A DNA stretch of 64,000 nucleotides. It comes from Pannonibacter sp. XCT-53. Its GTDB lineage: Bacteria > Pseudomonadota > Alphaproteobacteria > Rhizobiales > Stappiaceae. Position numbers and translations under genes: made by a program. Below the pieces are notes generated by a model, which saw only the letters and a list, made by a program, of their open reading frames with translations, did no database searches and had not been told where the DNA came from. Location of the stretch: positions 1,240,001-1,304,000 of the forward strand of contig NZ_JAABLQ010000001.1 of NCBI RefSeq assembly GCF_009915765.1, read 5' to 3'. Shown here piece by piece: positions 39,908 to 49,614 of the stretch (position 1 is the first letter of the stretch; each line of letters opens with the position of its first letter).

Positions 39908-40730
39908 AGGAATGCCCTGCCTTCAGGCCCTCGCGGACACGATGGGCGACCTTCAGGAACTCCGGTGTCTCGCGGATGTCGAGCGTGCGGGCGCGGGGCA
40001 GATCACTCTCGATCACGTCGTAGATCCGGCCCGGCCGCGGACAGAGAACGACGATCTTGGTGGAGAGATAGACCGCCTCCGGGATCGAGTGGGTGACGAA
40101 GACCACCGTCTTGTTGGTCTTGGCCCAGAGCTGGTGCAGCTGGTCATTGAGGTGATCGCGCACGATCTCGTCGAGGGCGCCAAAGGGCTCGTCCATCAGC
40201 AGCAGCTTCGGCTCGACGGCAAGCGCGCGGGCAATGGAGGCGCGCTGCTGCATGCCGCCGGAGAGCTGCCAGGGGTACTTCTTCTCGAAGCCCTTGAGGT
40301 TGACCAGCTCCATGTTGCGCGCGACGCGCTCCGCGCGCTCCTTCGGATCAAGCCCCATGATCTCGAGCGGCAGGGCGACATTGTCGGCAATCGTCCGCCA
40401 GGGATAGAGCGCGGCCGCCTGGAACACGTAGCCATAGGCCCGTTTCAGCCGTGCCTCCTCCGGGCTCATGCCGTTGACGGCGATCCTGCCGCCGGTCGGC
40501 TGCTCCAGATCGGCAATGACGCGCAGCAGCGTGGTCTTGCCGCAGCCCGAGGGGCCGATGAAGGAGACGAAATCGCCTTCGTCGATCTTCAGGTCAATGT
40601 TGGAGAGGGCATGCACCGGCCCGTCGTTGGTCTCGAAGGTCAGCGACAGCTTCTCGATGTCGATCACGGGCCTCGCCCTGGCATCCCTGGCCTGCGGGGT
40701 GGCGGTGTGAAGGTGCGCCGCAGTGTTCAT
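39897..40730 (-). CDS. ABC importer ATP-binding protein (NitT/TauT/SsuB type)
   Basis: Cytoplasmic ATPase (277 residues) energising the two permeases that follow. Walker A GPSGCGKTTLL (about 58-68), Q-loop YVFQAAALYPW, signature LSGGMQQRASIARAL, Walker B LLLMDEPFGALD and switch VFVTHSIPEAVYL are all intact. It begins 81 bp after the dihydropyrimidinase stop; that gap contains a 9-bp GC-rich hairpin. Confidence 0.92.
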   Translation of the reverse strand: MNTAAHLHTATPQARDARARPVIDIEKLSLTFETNDGPVHALSNIDLKIDEGDFVSFIGPSGCGKTTLLRVIADLEQPTGGRIAVNGMSPEEARLKRAYGYVFQAAALYPWRTIADNVALPLEIMGLDPKERAERVARNMELVNLKGFEKKYPWQLSGGMQQRASIARALAVEPKLLLMDEPFGALDEIVRDHLNDQLHQLWAKTNKTVVFVTHSIPEAVYLSTKIVVLCPRPGRIYDVIESDLPRARTLDIRETPEFLKVAHRVREGLKAGHSYED

Positions 40731-40775
40731 GTCGTGTCCCCCGGACCGCCCTGGTCCGTCCTGTCGAAAGTTCGA

Positions 40776-40804
40776 GGGGCCCGCTGCCGCCTGGCGCGGG
40801 CCCC
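40776..40804 (-). terminator. Hairpin between dihydropyrimidinase and ABC genes
   Basis: GGGGCCCGC (40776-40784) pairs perfectly with GCGGGCCCC (40796-40804). On the minus strand it is followed by a weak T-bearing stretch (TCGAACTTTCG). It lies 8 bp past the dihydropyrimidinase stop. It could be a partial terminator or mRNA-stabilising stem that sets lower expression of the transporter. Confidence 0.5.
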
Positions 40805-40811
40805 GGTGATG

Positions 40812-42269
40812 TCAGACGCCGGTCACGGGAATGCCGCTGCGCTCGACCTTGCGCGGGGCGACCAGCTCCTTCCAGGTGGACAGGGCCTTGTTGACCGCCG
40901 TGACCGGGGGACGGGCAACGAAGGCGCCGTGGCCCTCGCGCGTCGAGACCTTGCTCTCCTCGATGGCGACATGGCCGCGTGTCAGGGTGAAGCGCGGCAG
41001 GCCCTTCACATGCTGTCCCTCGAAGACGTTGTAGTCGATGGAGGACTGCTGGCTGGCGGCCGAGATCGTCTTCTCCCGGTTCGGGTCCCAGACCACGATG
41101 TCGGCATCGGCGCCGACGAGGATCGCCCCCTTCTTCGGGTAGATGTTGAGGATCTTGGCGATGTTGGTCGAGGTGACGGCGACGAACTCGTTCATCGTCA
41201 GCCGCCCGGTCGCCACGCCGTGGGTCCACAGCATCGGCATGCGGTCCTCAAGGCCGCCGGTGCCGTTCGGGATCTTCGTGAAGTCGCCGTAGCCGGTCCG
41301 CTTCTGTGCCGTGGTGAAGGCGCAATGGTCGGTCGCCACCACCTGCAGCGACCCCGAGGACAGGCCGGCCCAGAGGCTGTCCTGGTGCTGCTTGTTGCGG
41401 AAGGGCGGGGACATGACGCGGCGGGCGGCGTGATCCCAGTCGGGGTGGGCGTACTCGGCCTCGTCCAGCGTCAGGTGCTGGATCAGCGGTTCGCCATAGA
41501 CGCGCATGCCCTTGGCGCGGGCCCGGCGCACCGCCTCGTGGCCCTGCTCGCAGGACAGGTGCACGATGTAGAGCGGCACGCCCGCCATGTCGGCAATCAT
41601 GATGGCGCGGTTGGCTGCCTCGCCCTCGACCTCTGCGGGCCGCGAATAGGCATGGGCCTCGGGGCCGGTGTTGCCCTCCGCCAGAAGCTTGGCCTGCATC
41701 TGGGCCACCACGTCGCCGTTCTCGGCATGGACCATGGCAAGCGCCCCGAGCTCGGCACAGCGCTGGAACGAGGAGAACATCTCGTCGTCATCCACCATCA
41801 GCGCGCCCTTGTAGGCCATGAAGTGCTTGAAGGAATTGATGCCCTTCTGGCGGACGACGGTCTCCATGTCGTTGAACACCTGCTCGCCCCACCAGGTGAT
41901 CGCCATGTGGAAGGAGTAGTCCGCCGTCGCGCGGCTGGTCTTGTTGTGCCACATGGACAGCGCGTCGAGCAGCGACTGGCCGGGGGAGGGCAGGCAGAAA
42001 TCGACCACCATGGTGGTGCCGCCGGCAAGCCCGGCGCGGGTGCCGCTTTCAAAGTCATCGGCCGAATAGGTGCCCATGAAGGGCATCTCGAGGTGGACAT
42101 GCGGATCAATGCCGCCCGGCATGACGTAGCAGCCGGTCGCGTCCAGCACCTTGTCGCCGGAGAGGCCCTTGCCGATCTCGACGATCCTGCCGCCCTCGAC
42201 CTTCACGTCGGCTTCGTAAGTCAGGTCAGCGGTCACCACGGTGCCGCCCTTGATCACAGTGCTTGCCAT
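40812..42269 (-). CDS. hydA: Dihydropyrimidinase (D-hydantoinase)
   Basis: Zinc amidohydrolase (485 residues) that opens dihydrouracil or dihydrothymine to N-carbamoyl-beta-amino acids, step two of the reductive pyrimidine pathway. Metal site: HVH (His57, His59) in GIDPHVHLEMPF, and the carboxylated lysine Lys154 in FMAYKGALM. Later metal ligands lie in AMVHAENGDVV and LYIVHLSCEQG, and ATDHCAF follows. Length and motifs fit the family. Hydantoins are alternative substrates, but the neighbours favour pyrimidines. Confidence 0.94.
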   Translation of the reverse strand: MASTVIKGGTVVTADLTYEADVKVEGGRIVEIGKGLSGDKVLDATGCYVMPGGIDPHVHLEMPFMGTYSADDFESGTRAGLAGGTTMVVDFCLPSPGQSLLDALSMWHNKTSRATADYSFHMAITWWGEQVFNDMETVVRQKGINSFKHFMAYKGALMVDDDEMFSSFQRCAELGALAMVHAENGDVVAQMQAKLLAEGNTGPEAHAYSRPAEVEGEAANRAIMIADMAGVPLYIVHLSCEQGHEAVRRARAKGMRVYGEPLIQHLTLDEAEYAHPDWDHAARRVMSPPFRNKQHQDSLWAGLSSGSLQVVATDHCAFTTAQKRTGYGDFTKIPNGTGGLEDRMPMLWTHGVATGRLTMNEFVAVTSTNIAKILNIYPKKGAILVGADADIVVWDPNREKTISAASQQSSIDYNVFEGQHVKGLPRFTLTRGHVAIEESKVSTREGHGAFVARPPVTAVNKALSTWKELVAPRKVERSGIPVTGV

Positions 42270-42328
42270 GTCTGTTCCCCTTTGCAGTTGCGCGATGCTC
42301 CGCGACCCTTGTTCTTTTTTGGTTCCTC

Positions 42329-42371
42329 GGCTCTCCGGTCCCGGGTCTCGTTTCCCTCGCCCGGGATGACG
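42329..42371 (+). repeat. REP-like palindromic element (plus orientation)
   Basis: GGCTCTCCGGTCCCGGGTCT … CTCGCCCGGGATGACG. The arms TCCCGGG and CCCGGGA are perfect inverted repeats. The copy sits alone in the 139-bp gap between the amidohydrolase gene and hydA, inside an apparent operon. Confidence 0.85.
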
Positions 42372-42408
42372 AAAACTGCATTCCTTGATCTTGAGGACCT
42401 AACGCCGC

Positions 42409-43659
42409 TCACCCAACCACTTCCGCCGTCTCCAGCACCGCATGCAGAAGCACGTCGCAGCCGGCGCCGGCCCAGTCCTTCGAGATCTCTTCCGCCTCGT
42501 TGTGTGACAGGCCGCCGACGCAAGGGCACATGATCATGGTGGCGGGGGCGACCTTGGCCGCCCAGCAGGCGTCGTGGCCCGCGCCGGAAATCAGGTTCAT
42601 GTGGCTGTAGCCGAGCCGCTCGGCGGCCGCGCGCACGCTGGCGACGAGCTTCGGATCGAAGGTCACCGGATCGAAATGACCGACGGCCTCCACCGCACAG
42701 CCGACGCCAAGTGCCTCGCAGATTTCGGCGGCTTCTTTTTCGATGCGGGCGCGCATGGCGTTGAGCTTGGCGAGATCCGGCGTGCGGATGTCGACCGTGA
42801 AGACGACCTTGCCCGGCAGCACGTTGCGCGAGTTGGGCGAGAAGTTCACCTGGCCGACGCCGCCGACCGCGCCGGGCTGGTTCTCCATCGCCACGGTCTG
42901 GACCATTTCCATGATCCGCGCCATGGCCAGTCCGGCATTTACGCGCAGGTTCATCGGTGTGGAGCCGGTGTGCGCCTCGCGGCCCGTCAGCGTGAACTCC
43001 AGCCACCACAGGCCCTGGCAATGGGTGACGACGCCGATCTGCTTGGTCTCGGCCTCCAGGATCGGGCCCTGCTCGATGTGCAGCTCGAAATAGGCGTGCA
43101 TCTTGCGCGCGCCCACCTCTTCCTCGCCGACCCAGCCGATGCGCTTCAGCTCCTCGCCGTAGGTCTTGCCGTCCGGGTCCTTGCGGCCATAGGCGTAGTC
43201 CAGGCTGTGCACGCCGGCGAAGACGCCGGACGCGAGCATGGCGGGGGCAAAGCGCGCGCCTTCCTCGTTGGCCCAGTTGGTAACGACGATCGGGTGCTTC
43301 GTCCTGATGCCGAGGTCGTTCAGCGTGCGCACCACCTCAAGGCCGGCCAGAACACCGAGAACGCCGTCGTACTTGCCGCCGGTCGGCTGGGTGTCGAGAT
43401 GGGAGCCGACATAGACGGGCAGGGCGTCCGGATCGGTGCCCGGGCGGGTCAGGAACATCGTCCCCATCCTGTCGACGCCCATCGTCAGGCCGGCGTCCTC
43501 GCACCAGGACTGGAACAGCCTGCGGCCTTCGGCATCCGCATCAGTCAGGGTCTGGCGGTTGTTGCCGCCCGCGATCCCCGGTCCGATCTTTGCCATGTCC
43601 ATCAGGCTGTCCCAGAGCCGGTCCGGGTTGATCCTGAGGTTCTGTCCGAGTGCTGCCAT
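42409..43659 (-). CDS. M20-family amidohydrolase, beta-ureidopropionase / N-carbamoyl-amino acid hydrolase
   Basis: Binuclear-metal hydrolase (416 residues) of the allantoate amidohydrolase/carbamoylase group. It would release beta-alanine (or beta-aminoisobutyrate), CO2 and ammonia from the hydA product, step three of the pathway. Metal motifs: GSHLDTQPTGGKYDGVLGVL and TNWANEEGARFAP; the dimerisation-domain REAHTGSTPMNLR and the C-terminal SGAGHDACWAAKVAPATMI are diagnostic. Annotations such as AmaB, HyuC or PydC all apply to this family. Allantoate hydrolysis is an alternative. Confidence 0.9.
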   Translation of the reverse strand: MAALGQNLRINPDRLWDSLMDMAKIGPGIAGGNNRQTLTDADAEGRRLFQSWCEDAGLTMGVDRMGTMFLTRPGTDPDALPVYVGSHLDTQPTGGKYDGVLGVLAGLEVVRTLNDLGIRTKHPIVVTNWANEEGARFAPAMLASGVFAGVHSLDYAYGRKDPDGKTYGEELKRIGWVGEEEVGARKMHAYFELHIEQGPILEAETKQIGVVTHCQGLWWLEFTLTGREAHTGSTPMNLRVNAGLAMARIMEMVQTVAMENQPGAVGGVGQVNFSPNSRNVLPGKVVFTVDIRTPDLAKLNAMRARIEKEAAEICEALGVGCAVEAVGHFDPVTFDPKLVASVRAAAERLGYSHMNLISGAGHDACWAAKVAPATMIMCPCVGGLSHNEAEEISKDWAGAGCDVLLHAVLETAEVVG

Positions 43660-43707
43660 GATGCCGTTTCCCTGAACCCTTGTCCCGTTGTCCGCGTTGT
43701 CCCGCCC

Positions 43708-45204
<1,497 letters not shown>

Positions 45205-45256
45205 GGTCTGGATCCCCGGACTGTCCCTGGCGGACTTGTTGTCTTTTGTCTGGAAG

Positions 45257-45280
45257 GGCCCGCGCGTCTGCGCGCGGGCC
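45257..45280 (-). terminator. Perfect 10-bp hairpin between aminotransferase and mmsA
   Basis: GGCCCGCGCG (45257-45266), loop TCTG, CGCGCGGGCC (45271-45280). It is very stable but has no T-tract on either strand. It lies 13 bp past the aminotransferase stop. It is more likely a 3'-end stabiliser or processing site than a full terminator. Confidence 0.5.
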
Positions 45281-45293
45281 GACAGGTGCCGTG

Positions 45294-46628
45294 TCAGATG
45301 TTGCTCTGAAGCACGGTGCGCAGCTTGCCGAACAGCTCGTCGATCTGCGCCTTGGAAATGATCAGCGGCGGCGACAGGGCAATGATGTCGCCGGTGGTGC
45401 GGATCAGGAGGCCGTCCTCATAGGCCTTGAGGAAGGCCGAGAACGCCCGCTTGGTCGGCTCGCCGGCAATCGGCTCCAGCTCGATGGCGCCGATCAGGCC
45501 AAGATTGCGCACGTCGATGACCTTCGGGCAGTCCTTGAGCGAATGCACCGCATCTTCCCAGTAGGAGGCAAGCTCCGAAGCCCGGGTGAGCAGGCCTTCT
45601 TCCTCGTAGGTGTCGAGCGTGCCGAGGGCGGCGGCGCAGGCCACCGGATGGGCCGAATAGGTGTAGCCGTGGAACAGCTCGATCATGTGTTCCGGGCCGG
45701 TCATGAAGGCATCGTAGATCTTGCTGCTGCAGAACACCGCGCCCATCGGGATCACGCCGGAGGTGATGCCCTTGGCCGTGGTGATGAGATCCGGCACCAC
45801 GTCGAAATACTCGGTCGCAAAGCCGGTGCCGAGGCGCCCGAAGCCGGTGATGACCTCGTCGAAGATCAGGAGGATGCCGTGCTGGTCGCAGATCTCGCGC
45901 AGGCGCTTCAGATAGCCCTTCGGCGGGATCAGCACGCCGGTCGAGCCGGCCACCGGTTCGACGATGACGGCGGCAATGGTCGAGGCGTCATGCAGCTGGA
46001 TGACCTTGATCAGGTCCTCGGCGAATTCGGCGCCATTGTCCGGCTGGCCGCGGGTGAAGGCGTTGCGGGCCGGGTCATGGGTGTGGCGGATATGGTCGAC
46101 GCCGCCCAGCATGGTGCCGAAATGCTTGCGGTTGTTGACGATGCCGCCCACCGAGATGCCGCCGAAGCCGACGCCGTGGTAGCCGCGCTCGCGGCCGATG
46201 AGGCGCGTGCGCGAGCCCTGGCCGATGGCGCGCTGGTAGGCGATCGCGATCTTCAGCGCCGTGTCGACGCTTTCCGATCCGGAGCCGGTGAAGAACACAT
46301 GGTCAAGCGGGGAGGGCAGCAGGGCCGCCAGGCGGGCGGCCAGCTCGAAGGCGCGCGGATGGCCCATCTGGAAGGCCGGCGCATAATCCATCTCGGCCAC
46401 CTGCTTCTGCACCGCCTCGACGATGCGCGGGCGGCCATGGCCGGCGTTGCAGCACCACAGGCCGGCCGTTCCGTCCAGCACCTGGCGGCCGTCGGCGGTG
46501 GTGTAATGCATGTCCTTGGCGCCCACGAACATGCGCGGGGCCTTCTTGAACTGCCGGTTGGCAGTGAACGGCATCCAGAAAGCTTCGAGATTGTTCGGAA
46601 TGGCAGCAGTTGCAGCCGTATCAGACAT
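45294..46628 (-). CDS. Omega-amino acid:pyruvate (beta-alanine) class III aminotransferase
   Basis: PLP fold-type I transaminase (444 residues from ATG at 46628). It would convert beta-alanine and pyruvate to malonate semialdehyde and alanine. PLP lysine Lys286 lies in AKGITSGVIPMGAV. The N-terminal FWMPFTANRQFKKAPRM, GYHGVGFGG and FHGYTYSAHPVACAAAL are typical of omega-amino acid:pyruvate aminotransferases. It is the first gene of the minus-strand catabolic cluster; its promoter region is shared with the divergent TetR pair and contains RutR-like operators. Confidence 0.9.
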   Translation of the reverse strand: MSDTAATAAIPNNLEAFWMPFTANRQFKKAPRMFVGAKDMHYTTADGRQVLDGTAGLWCCNAGHGRPRIVEAVQKQVAEMDYAPAFQMGHPRAFELAARLAALLPSPLDHVFFTGSGSESVDTALKIAIAYQRAIGQGSRTRLIGRERGYHGVGFGGISVGGIVNNRKHFGTMLGGVDHIRHTHDPARNAFTRGQPDNGAEFAEDLIKVIQLHDASTIAAVIVEPVAGSTGVLIPPKGYLKRLREICDQHGILLIFDEVITGFGRLGTGFATEYFDVVPDLITTAKGITSGVIPMGAVFCSSKIYDAFMTGPEHMIELFHGYTYSAHPVACAAALGTLDTYEEEGLLTRASELASYWEDAVHSLKDCPKVIDVRNLGLIGAIELEPIAGEPTKRAFSAFLKAYEDGLLIRTTGDIIALSPPLIISKAQIDELFGKLRTVLQSNI

Positions 46629-46946
46629 GGTTCCTCCTTGCCGGCCCATTCCTTGCGGGCCGGTCGTGGCAGCAGCATTCAGCGCACGCGAACGGACCTG
46701 GCCGAACGCGGAAAGCATCCGAGCCTAGCAGCGGCGGGAGGACTTGTCCGGTATCGTGTTCAGAATTTCCATGCGTGCTGTTCCCCGCCGGTTCGTACCG
46801 CAGGTTTTTCCTGCGTGGCCGACCGGTCATCTCTCTGGAGTGCGCCGTCCCTTGTGTTCCGGATCTTGCGCTTGGTGTTGGACGCTGGCCGGAAACCTGC
46901 GCAGTATGGTCCCGCCCCCGAGGGGGGCGAGTCACGCGCAGGAAAC

Positions 46947-46963
46947 CTGACCAAACGGTCAAG
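46947..46963. promoter_or_regulatory. RutR-like operator, copy 1
   Basis: CTGACCAAACGGTCAAG. It agrees with the E. coli RutR consensus TTGACCAnnTGGTCAA at all but two of the fixed positions. It lies between the divergent aminotransferase gene and the TetR pair, 34 bp (about three helical turns) from copy 2. Confidence 0.75.
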
Positions 46964-46980
46964 ATGAAGCCTATGAATAC

Positions 46981-46996
46981 TTGACCAAACGGTCAA
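46981..46996. promoter_or_regulatory. RutR-like operator, copy 2
   Basis: TTGACCAAACGGTCAA, one mismatch to the RutR consensus. On the minus strand its TTGACC could be the -35 box of the catabolic cluster (17 bp to TAGGCT at 46973-46968). On the plus strand its TTGACC lies about 100 bp before the first TetR gene. Binding here would block both divergent promoters, fitting induction by uracil or thymine. Confidence 0.78.
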
Positions 46997-47079
46997 GATG
47001 ATAATTTCATCGGCAAGGTGATTTTACCGGCACGGGCTTGCCGGATTGCGACCCGCGGGGGCGGGGGAAACGGGAGCGG

Positions 47080-47733
47080 ATGGATCGGAAGGTGTCCAGC
47101 AGGAGTGCGGCCCGCGCCGAGACCGAACGGCAGATCCTGTCGGCGGCCGAGGCGGTCTTTGCCGAGCATGGCTATCGCGGGGCCACCACCGGCATGATTG
47201 CCGAGCGGGCAGGGATCCCCAAGGCCAACCTGCATTACTATTTCGCCACCAAGGAGGCGCTGTACCGCCAGGTGGTGGAGAACATCTTCATGATCTGGCT
47301 CGATGCCGCGAACTCCTTCGACGACTGCGAGGACCCGGCCGAGGCGCTGACCCACTACATCACCACCAAGATGGACATTTCCCGCCAGCATCCCATGGGC
47401 TCCAAGGTCTGGGCCAACGAGATCCTGCACCGGGCGCCGGTCATCCAGGACTATCTCGAGACCACGCTCAGGGACTGGACGGCCACCCGCATCGCCATCA
47501 TCGAACGCTGGGTGAGGGAAGGGCGCATGGATCCGGTCGATCCGCGCACGCTGCTCTACATGATCTGGTCGACCACGCAGCACTATGCCGACTTCATCCA
47601 CCAGATCGAGACCCTGAACGACGGACAGCCCCTGAGCGACGCGCAGTTCGCCGTGGCCCGCGACAACGTGGTGCGGATCATCCTGGCCGGTGTCGGCATC
47701 AGGCCGAAGGTCACAGCCGGAGCCGAGGCATGA
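47080..47733 (+). CDS. TetR-family regulator, RutR paralog
   Basis: DNA-binding repressor (217 residues from ATG at 47080). The helix-turn-helix is at about 30-62 (GATTGMIAERAGIPKANLHYYF). The ligand domain is of the RutR/YcdC type, with MIWSTTQHYADFIHQIE as in RutR (IWASTQHYADF). The frame is open 14 codons upstream, but the ATG with an upstream GGGAG site was preferred. It overlaps the next, more RutR-like gene by ATGA. It probably senses a related pyrimidine-derived ligand; this is inference. Confidence 0.88.
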   Translation: MDRKVSSRSAARAETERQILSAAEAVFAEHGYRGATTGMIAERAGIPKANLHYYFATKEALYRQVVENIFMIWLDAANSFDDCEDPAEALTHYITTKMDISRQHPMGSKVWANEILHRAPVIQDYLETTLRDWTATRIAIIERWVREGRMDPVDPRTLLYMIWSTTQHYADFIHQIETLNDGQPLSDAQFAVARDNVVRIILAGVGIRPKVTAGAEA

Positions 47734-48440
47734 GCCGCGCCCGCAGCACCCCCGGCACCTCGCCGATCAAGCGCGCGGCCGGCCTGCGCAGCGTTGCAAG
47801 CGGCCGCCCGGCATCCGGCGAGACCGACGGCAAGCCGACCCGGATCCAGGAACGCAACCGCGCCCGCATCCTCGAGGCGGGCCTGTCCGAGTTTTCCCGG
47901 TTCGGCTTCGGCGGTGCGACAATCGAGAAGATCGCCGCCGGGGCAGGGATGTCGAAATCGAACCTGCTCTACTACTACCCGACCAAGACGGCGATCTACG
48001 AGGCCGTGCTGGAGCATATCCTCGACACCTGGCTGGCCCCCTTACGCATGCTGGACGTCACCGGCGACCCGGCGACCGAGCTTGCCGATTACATCCGGCA
48101 GAAGCTGAAGATCTCGGCCGAATGGCCTGAAGCCTCTCGGCTTTTTGCCTCCGAGATCCTGCAGGGGGCACCGCAGGTCAAGCCCGTGCTGCAGGGCTCC
48201 TTGCGCCAGCTGGTGAGCGAGAAGGCGGCCGTCATCCGCACCTGGACGGAAACCGGCCGGCTCAAGCCGCATGTGGATCCGGTGCATCTGATCTTTCTCA
48301 TCTGGGCCGCGACCCAGCATTACGCCGACTTCGAGACCCAGATCCTCGCGCTCACGGGCCAGACGCTGAAGGACGAGACCTTCCGGGGGCAGGCGGAAGC
48401 CGCGCTGGTGGCCACCATTCTGGGAGGCGTGCTGGCATGA
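47730..48440 (+). CDS. rutR: Pyrimidine-responsive TetR regulator RutR
   Basis: TetR repressor (236 residues) closely resembling E. coli RutR, which releases DNA on binding uracil or thymine. Features: a basic N-terminal extension, helix-turn-helix ATIEKIAAGAGMSKSNLLYYY (about 64-84), then the RutR hallmarks VLEHILDTWLAPL, EASRLFASEILQGAP, HLIFLIWAATQHYADF and LKDETF. It overlaps both neighbours by 4 bp (TetR paralog upstream, arfB downstream). Two RutR-like operators lie upstream of the pair. Confidence 0.92.
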   Translation: MSRARSTPGTSPIKRAAGLRSVASGRPASGETDGKPTRIQERNRARILEAGLSEFSRFGFGGATIEKIAAGAGMSKSNLLYYYPTKTAIYEAVLEHILDTWLAPLRMLDVTGDPATELADYIRQKLKISAEWPEASRLFASEILQGAPQVKPVLQGSLRQLVSEKAAVIRTWTETGRLKPHVDPVHLIFLIWAATQHYADFETQILALTGQTLKDETFRGQAEAALVATILGGVLA

Positions 48441-48952
48441 GCGACAGGGAGCCCCCAGGTCCGCCTGTGCCGCCTGTGCCGCCCGGTCCAGCGGCGCCAA
48501 GGCCGCTCGAGAGCGCGCCGGAAAGCCGCCGCATCACGATCAAGGGACGACTGCATATCGACGAGCGCGACCTGACCGAAGACTTCGTCCGCGCCTCCGG
48601 TCCGGGCGGCCAGAACGTCAACAAGGTCTCGACGGCGGTTCAGTTGCGTTTTCAACTTGACAACAACCGTACGTTGCCGCATGATGTCAAACAACGGGCA
48701 GGGGAACTGGCCGGCAGCCGTCTGACGCAGGCCGGGGAAATCCTCATTCAGGCCGACCGATTCCGTACGCGTGAACAAAACCGCGAGGATGCGCTGGCCC
48801 GGCTGATCGAGCTTCTCGTCAAGGCCGCGCACCGCGACAAGCCGCGCAAGGCAACCCGGCCGACGCTCGCCTCGAAGAAGCGCCGGGTCGACACCAAGAA
48901 ACAACGCGGCAGCATCAAGAAGCTCCGAAGCGGCCGCCCGGACAGCGACTGA
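48437..48952 (+). CDS. arfB: Alternative ribosome-rescue factor ArfB (YaeJ)
   Basis: Peptidyl-tRNA hydrolase that frees ribosomes stalled without a stop codon (171 residues). The catalytic GGQ is at 57-59 in RASGPGGQNVNKVSTAVQ. The basic C-terminal tail that probes the empty mRNA channel is present (RDKPRKATRPTLASKKRRVD, continuing KKQRGSIKKLRSGR). A proline-rich N-terminal extension (PPGPPVPPVPPGPAAPRP) is unusual. The ATG overlaps the rutR stop, so it is co-transcribed with a pyrimidine regulator for no obvious reason. Confidence 0.94.
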   Translation: MSDREPPGPPVPPVPPGPAAPRPLESAPESRRITIKGRLHIDERDLTEDFVRASGPGGQNVNKVSTAVQLRFQLDNNRTLPHDVKQRAGELAGSRLTQAGEILIQADRFRTREQNREDALARLIELLVKAAHRDKPRKATRPTLASKKRRVDTKKQRGSIKKLRSGRPDSD

Positions 48953-49032
48953 GCTGATAGGACAGCCGTTCGTGCGACGCGCAGCGCGATTGACCTCAGT
49001 CTTGCCTCAGCCAGCCCGTGTCGCCATCTCTG

Positions 49033-49076
49033 CGTCATCCCGGGCGAGTGCAACGAGACCCGGGACAGGAGCGCCG
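49033..49076 (-). repeat. REP-like palindromic element (minus orientation)
   Basis: CGTCATCCCGGGCGAGTGCA … GAGACCCGGGACAGGAGCGCC, the reverse form of the element at 42329. The arms TCCCGGG and CCCGGGA are intact. Confidence 0.87.
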
Positions 49077-49154
49077 GGGCTTCAAAAGGAATTCATGAAC
49101 TCGACGTGGCGCGATCGGTTCAGCGATCTGAACGCGCGAGGCCGAAAAGACCTG

Positions 49155-49200
49155 GGCTCTCCGGTCCCGGGTCTCCGCTGCGCTGCGCCCGGGATGACGG
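49155..49200 (+). repeat. REP-like palindromic element (plus orientation)
   Basis: GGCTCTCCGGTCCCGGGTCT … GCGCCCGGGATGACGG. The left 20 bases are identical to the copy at 42329; the loop differs (CCGCTGCGCT). Confidence 0.87.
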
Positions 49201-49230
49201 TGAAAAACCGGGCGCTCGCCCAGGACACTG

Positions 49231-49275
49231 GCGTCATCGCGGGCGCGTGCAACGAGACGCGGGACCGGAGCGCCG
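49231..49275 (-). repeat. REP-like palindromic element (minus orientation)
   Basis: GCGTCATCGCGGGCGCGTGC … GAGACGCGGGACCGGAGCGCCG. Both arms have changed in concert (TCGCGGG and GACGCGGGAC instead of TCCCGGG/CCCGGGA), leaving weaker pairing. It completes a minus-plus-minus array of three. Confidence 0.8.
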
Positions 49276-49447
49276 GGGCAGCGCCATGGCAACCGGCGCT
49301 GTCTCGCTCGTCCCCAGGCACGAAGATGCCGTGTAGGCCTGCCGCAGCCCTCGTGCGCCTCGTTCAGGGGAGCCTGGCGACGGCATGCGGCCCTATGGCT
49401 ATGCCTACATCAGAGATTCGCATAAGATATATTATGGAACATATATC

Positions 49448-49489
49448 GATGGTTTGAAATGGGTGGTTTGAAATCGATGGTTTGATCTG
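49448..49489. repeat. Tandem repeat, three units of 14 bp
   Basis: GATGGTTTGAAATG, GGTGGTTTGAAATC and GATGGTTTGATCTG in direct succession (49448, 49462, 49476). Non-coding; it follows an AT-rich tract and lies downstream of recX. Confidence 0.88.
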
Positions 49490-49614
49490 GACACCCTGGT
49501 CGGCTTGCGTCCCTGTGCCGGTCAGCCGCAGGTCACGCCTTGCCGGGATGTCTGCTGCGATCGCCCACCAGGACCGCCGCATGCAAGGTCCTCGAGCCGT
49601 CTGGATGGCGACGC

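Larger units (their letters stand above)
48953..49614. other. Gene-free stretch with REP-like and tandem repeats
   Basis: I see no credible gene in these 660 bp between convergent arfB and recX. They hold three REP-like elements (49033-49076, 49155-49200, 49231-49275), an AT-rich patch (about 49415-49447) unusual for the window, and a 14-bp tandem repeat. Confidence 0.7.

Noticed and set aside
37842..43659. Hydantoin-utilisation (hyu) operon instead of pyrimidine catabolism
   Set aside because: No hydantoin racemase, and mmsA plus an omega-aminotransferase and RutR-type regulators fit beta-alanine formation from pyrimidines better; kept only as an alternative substrate.
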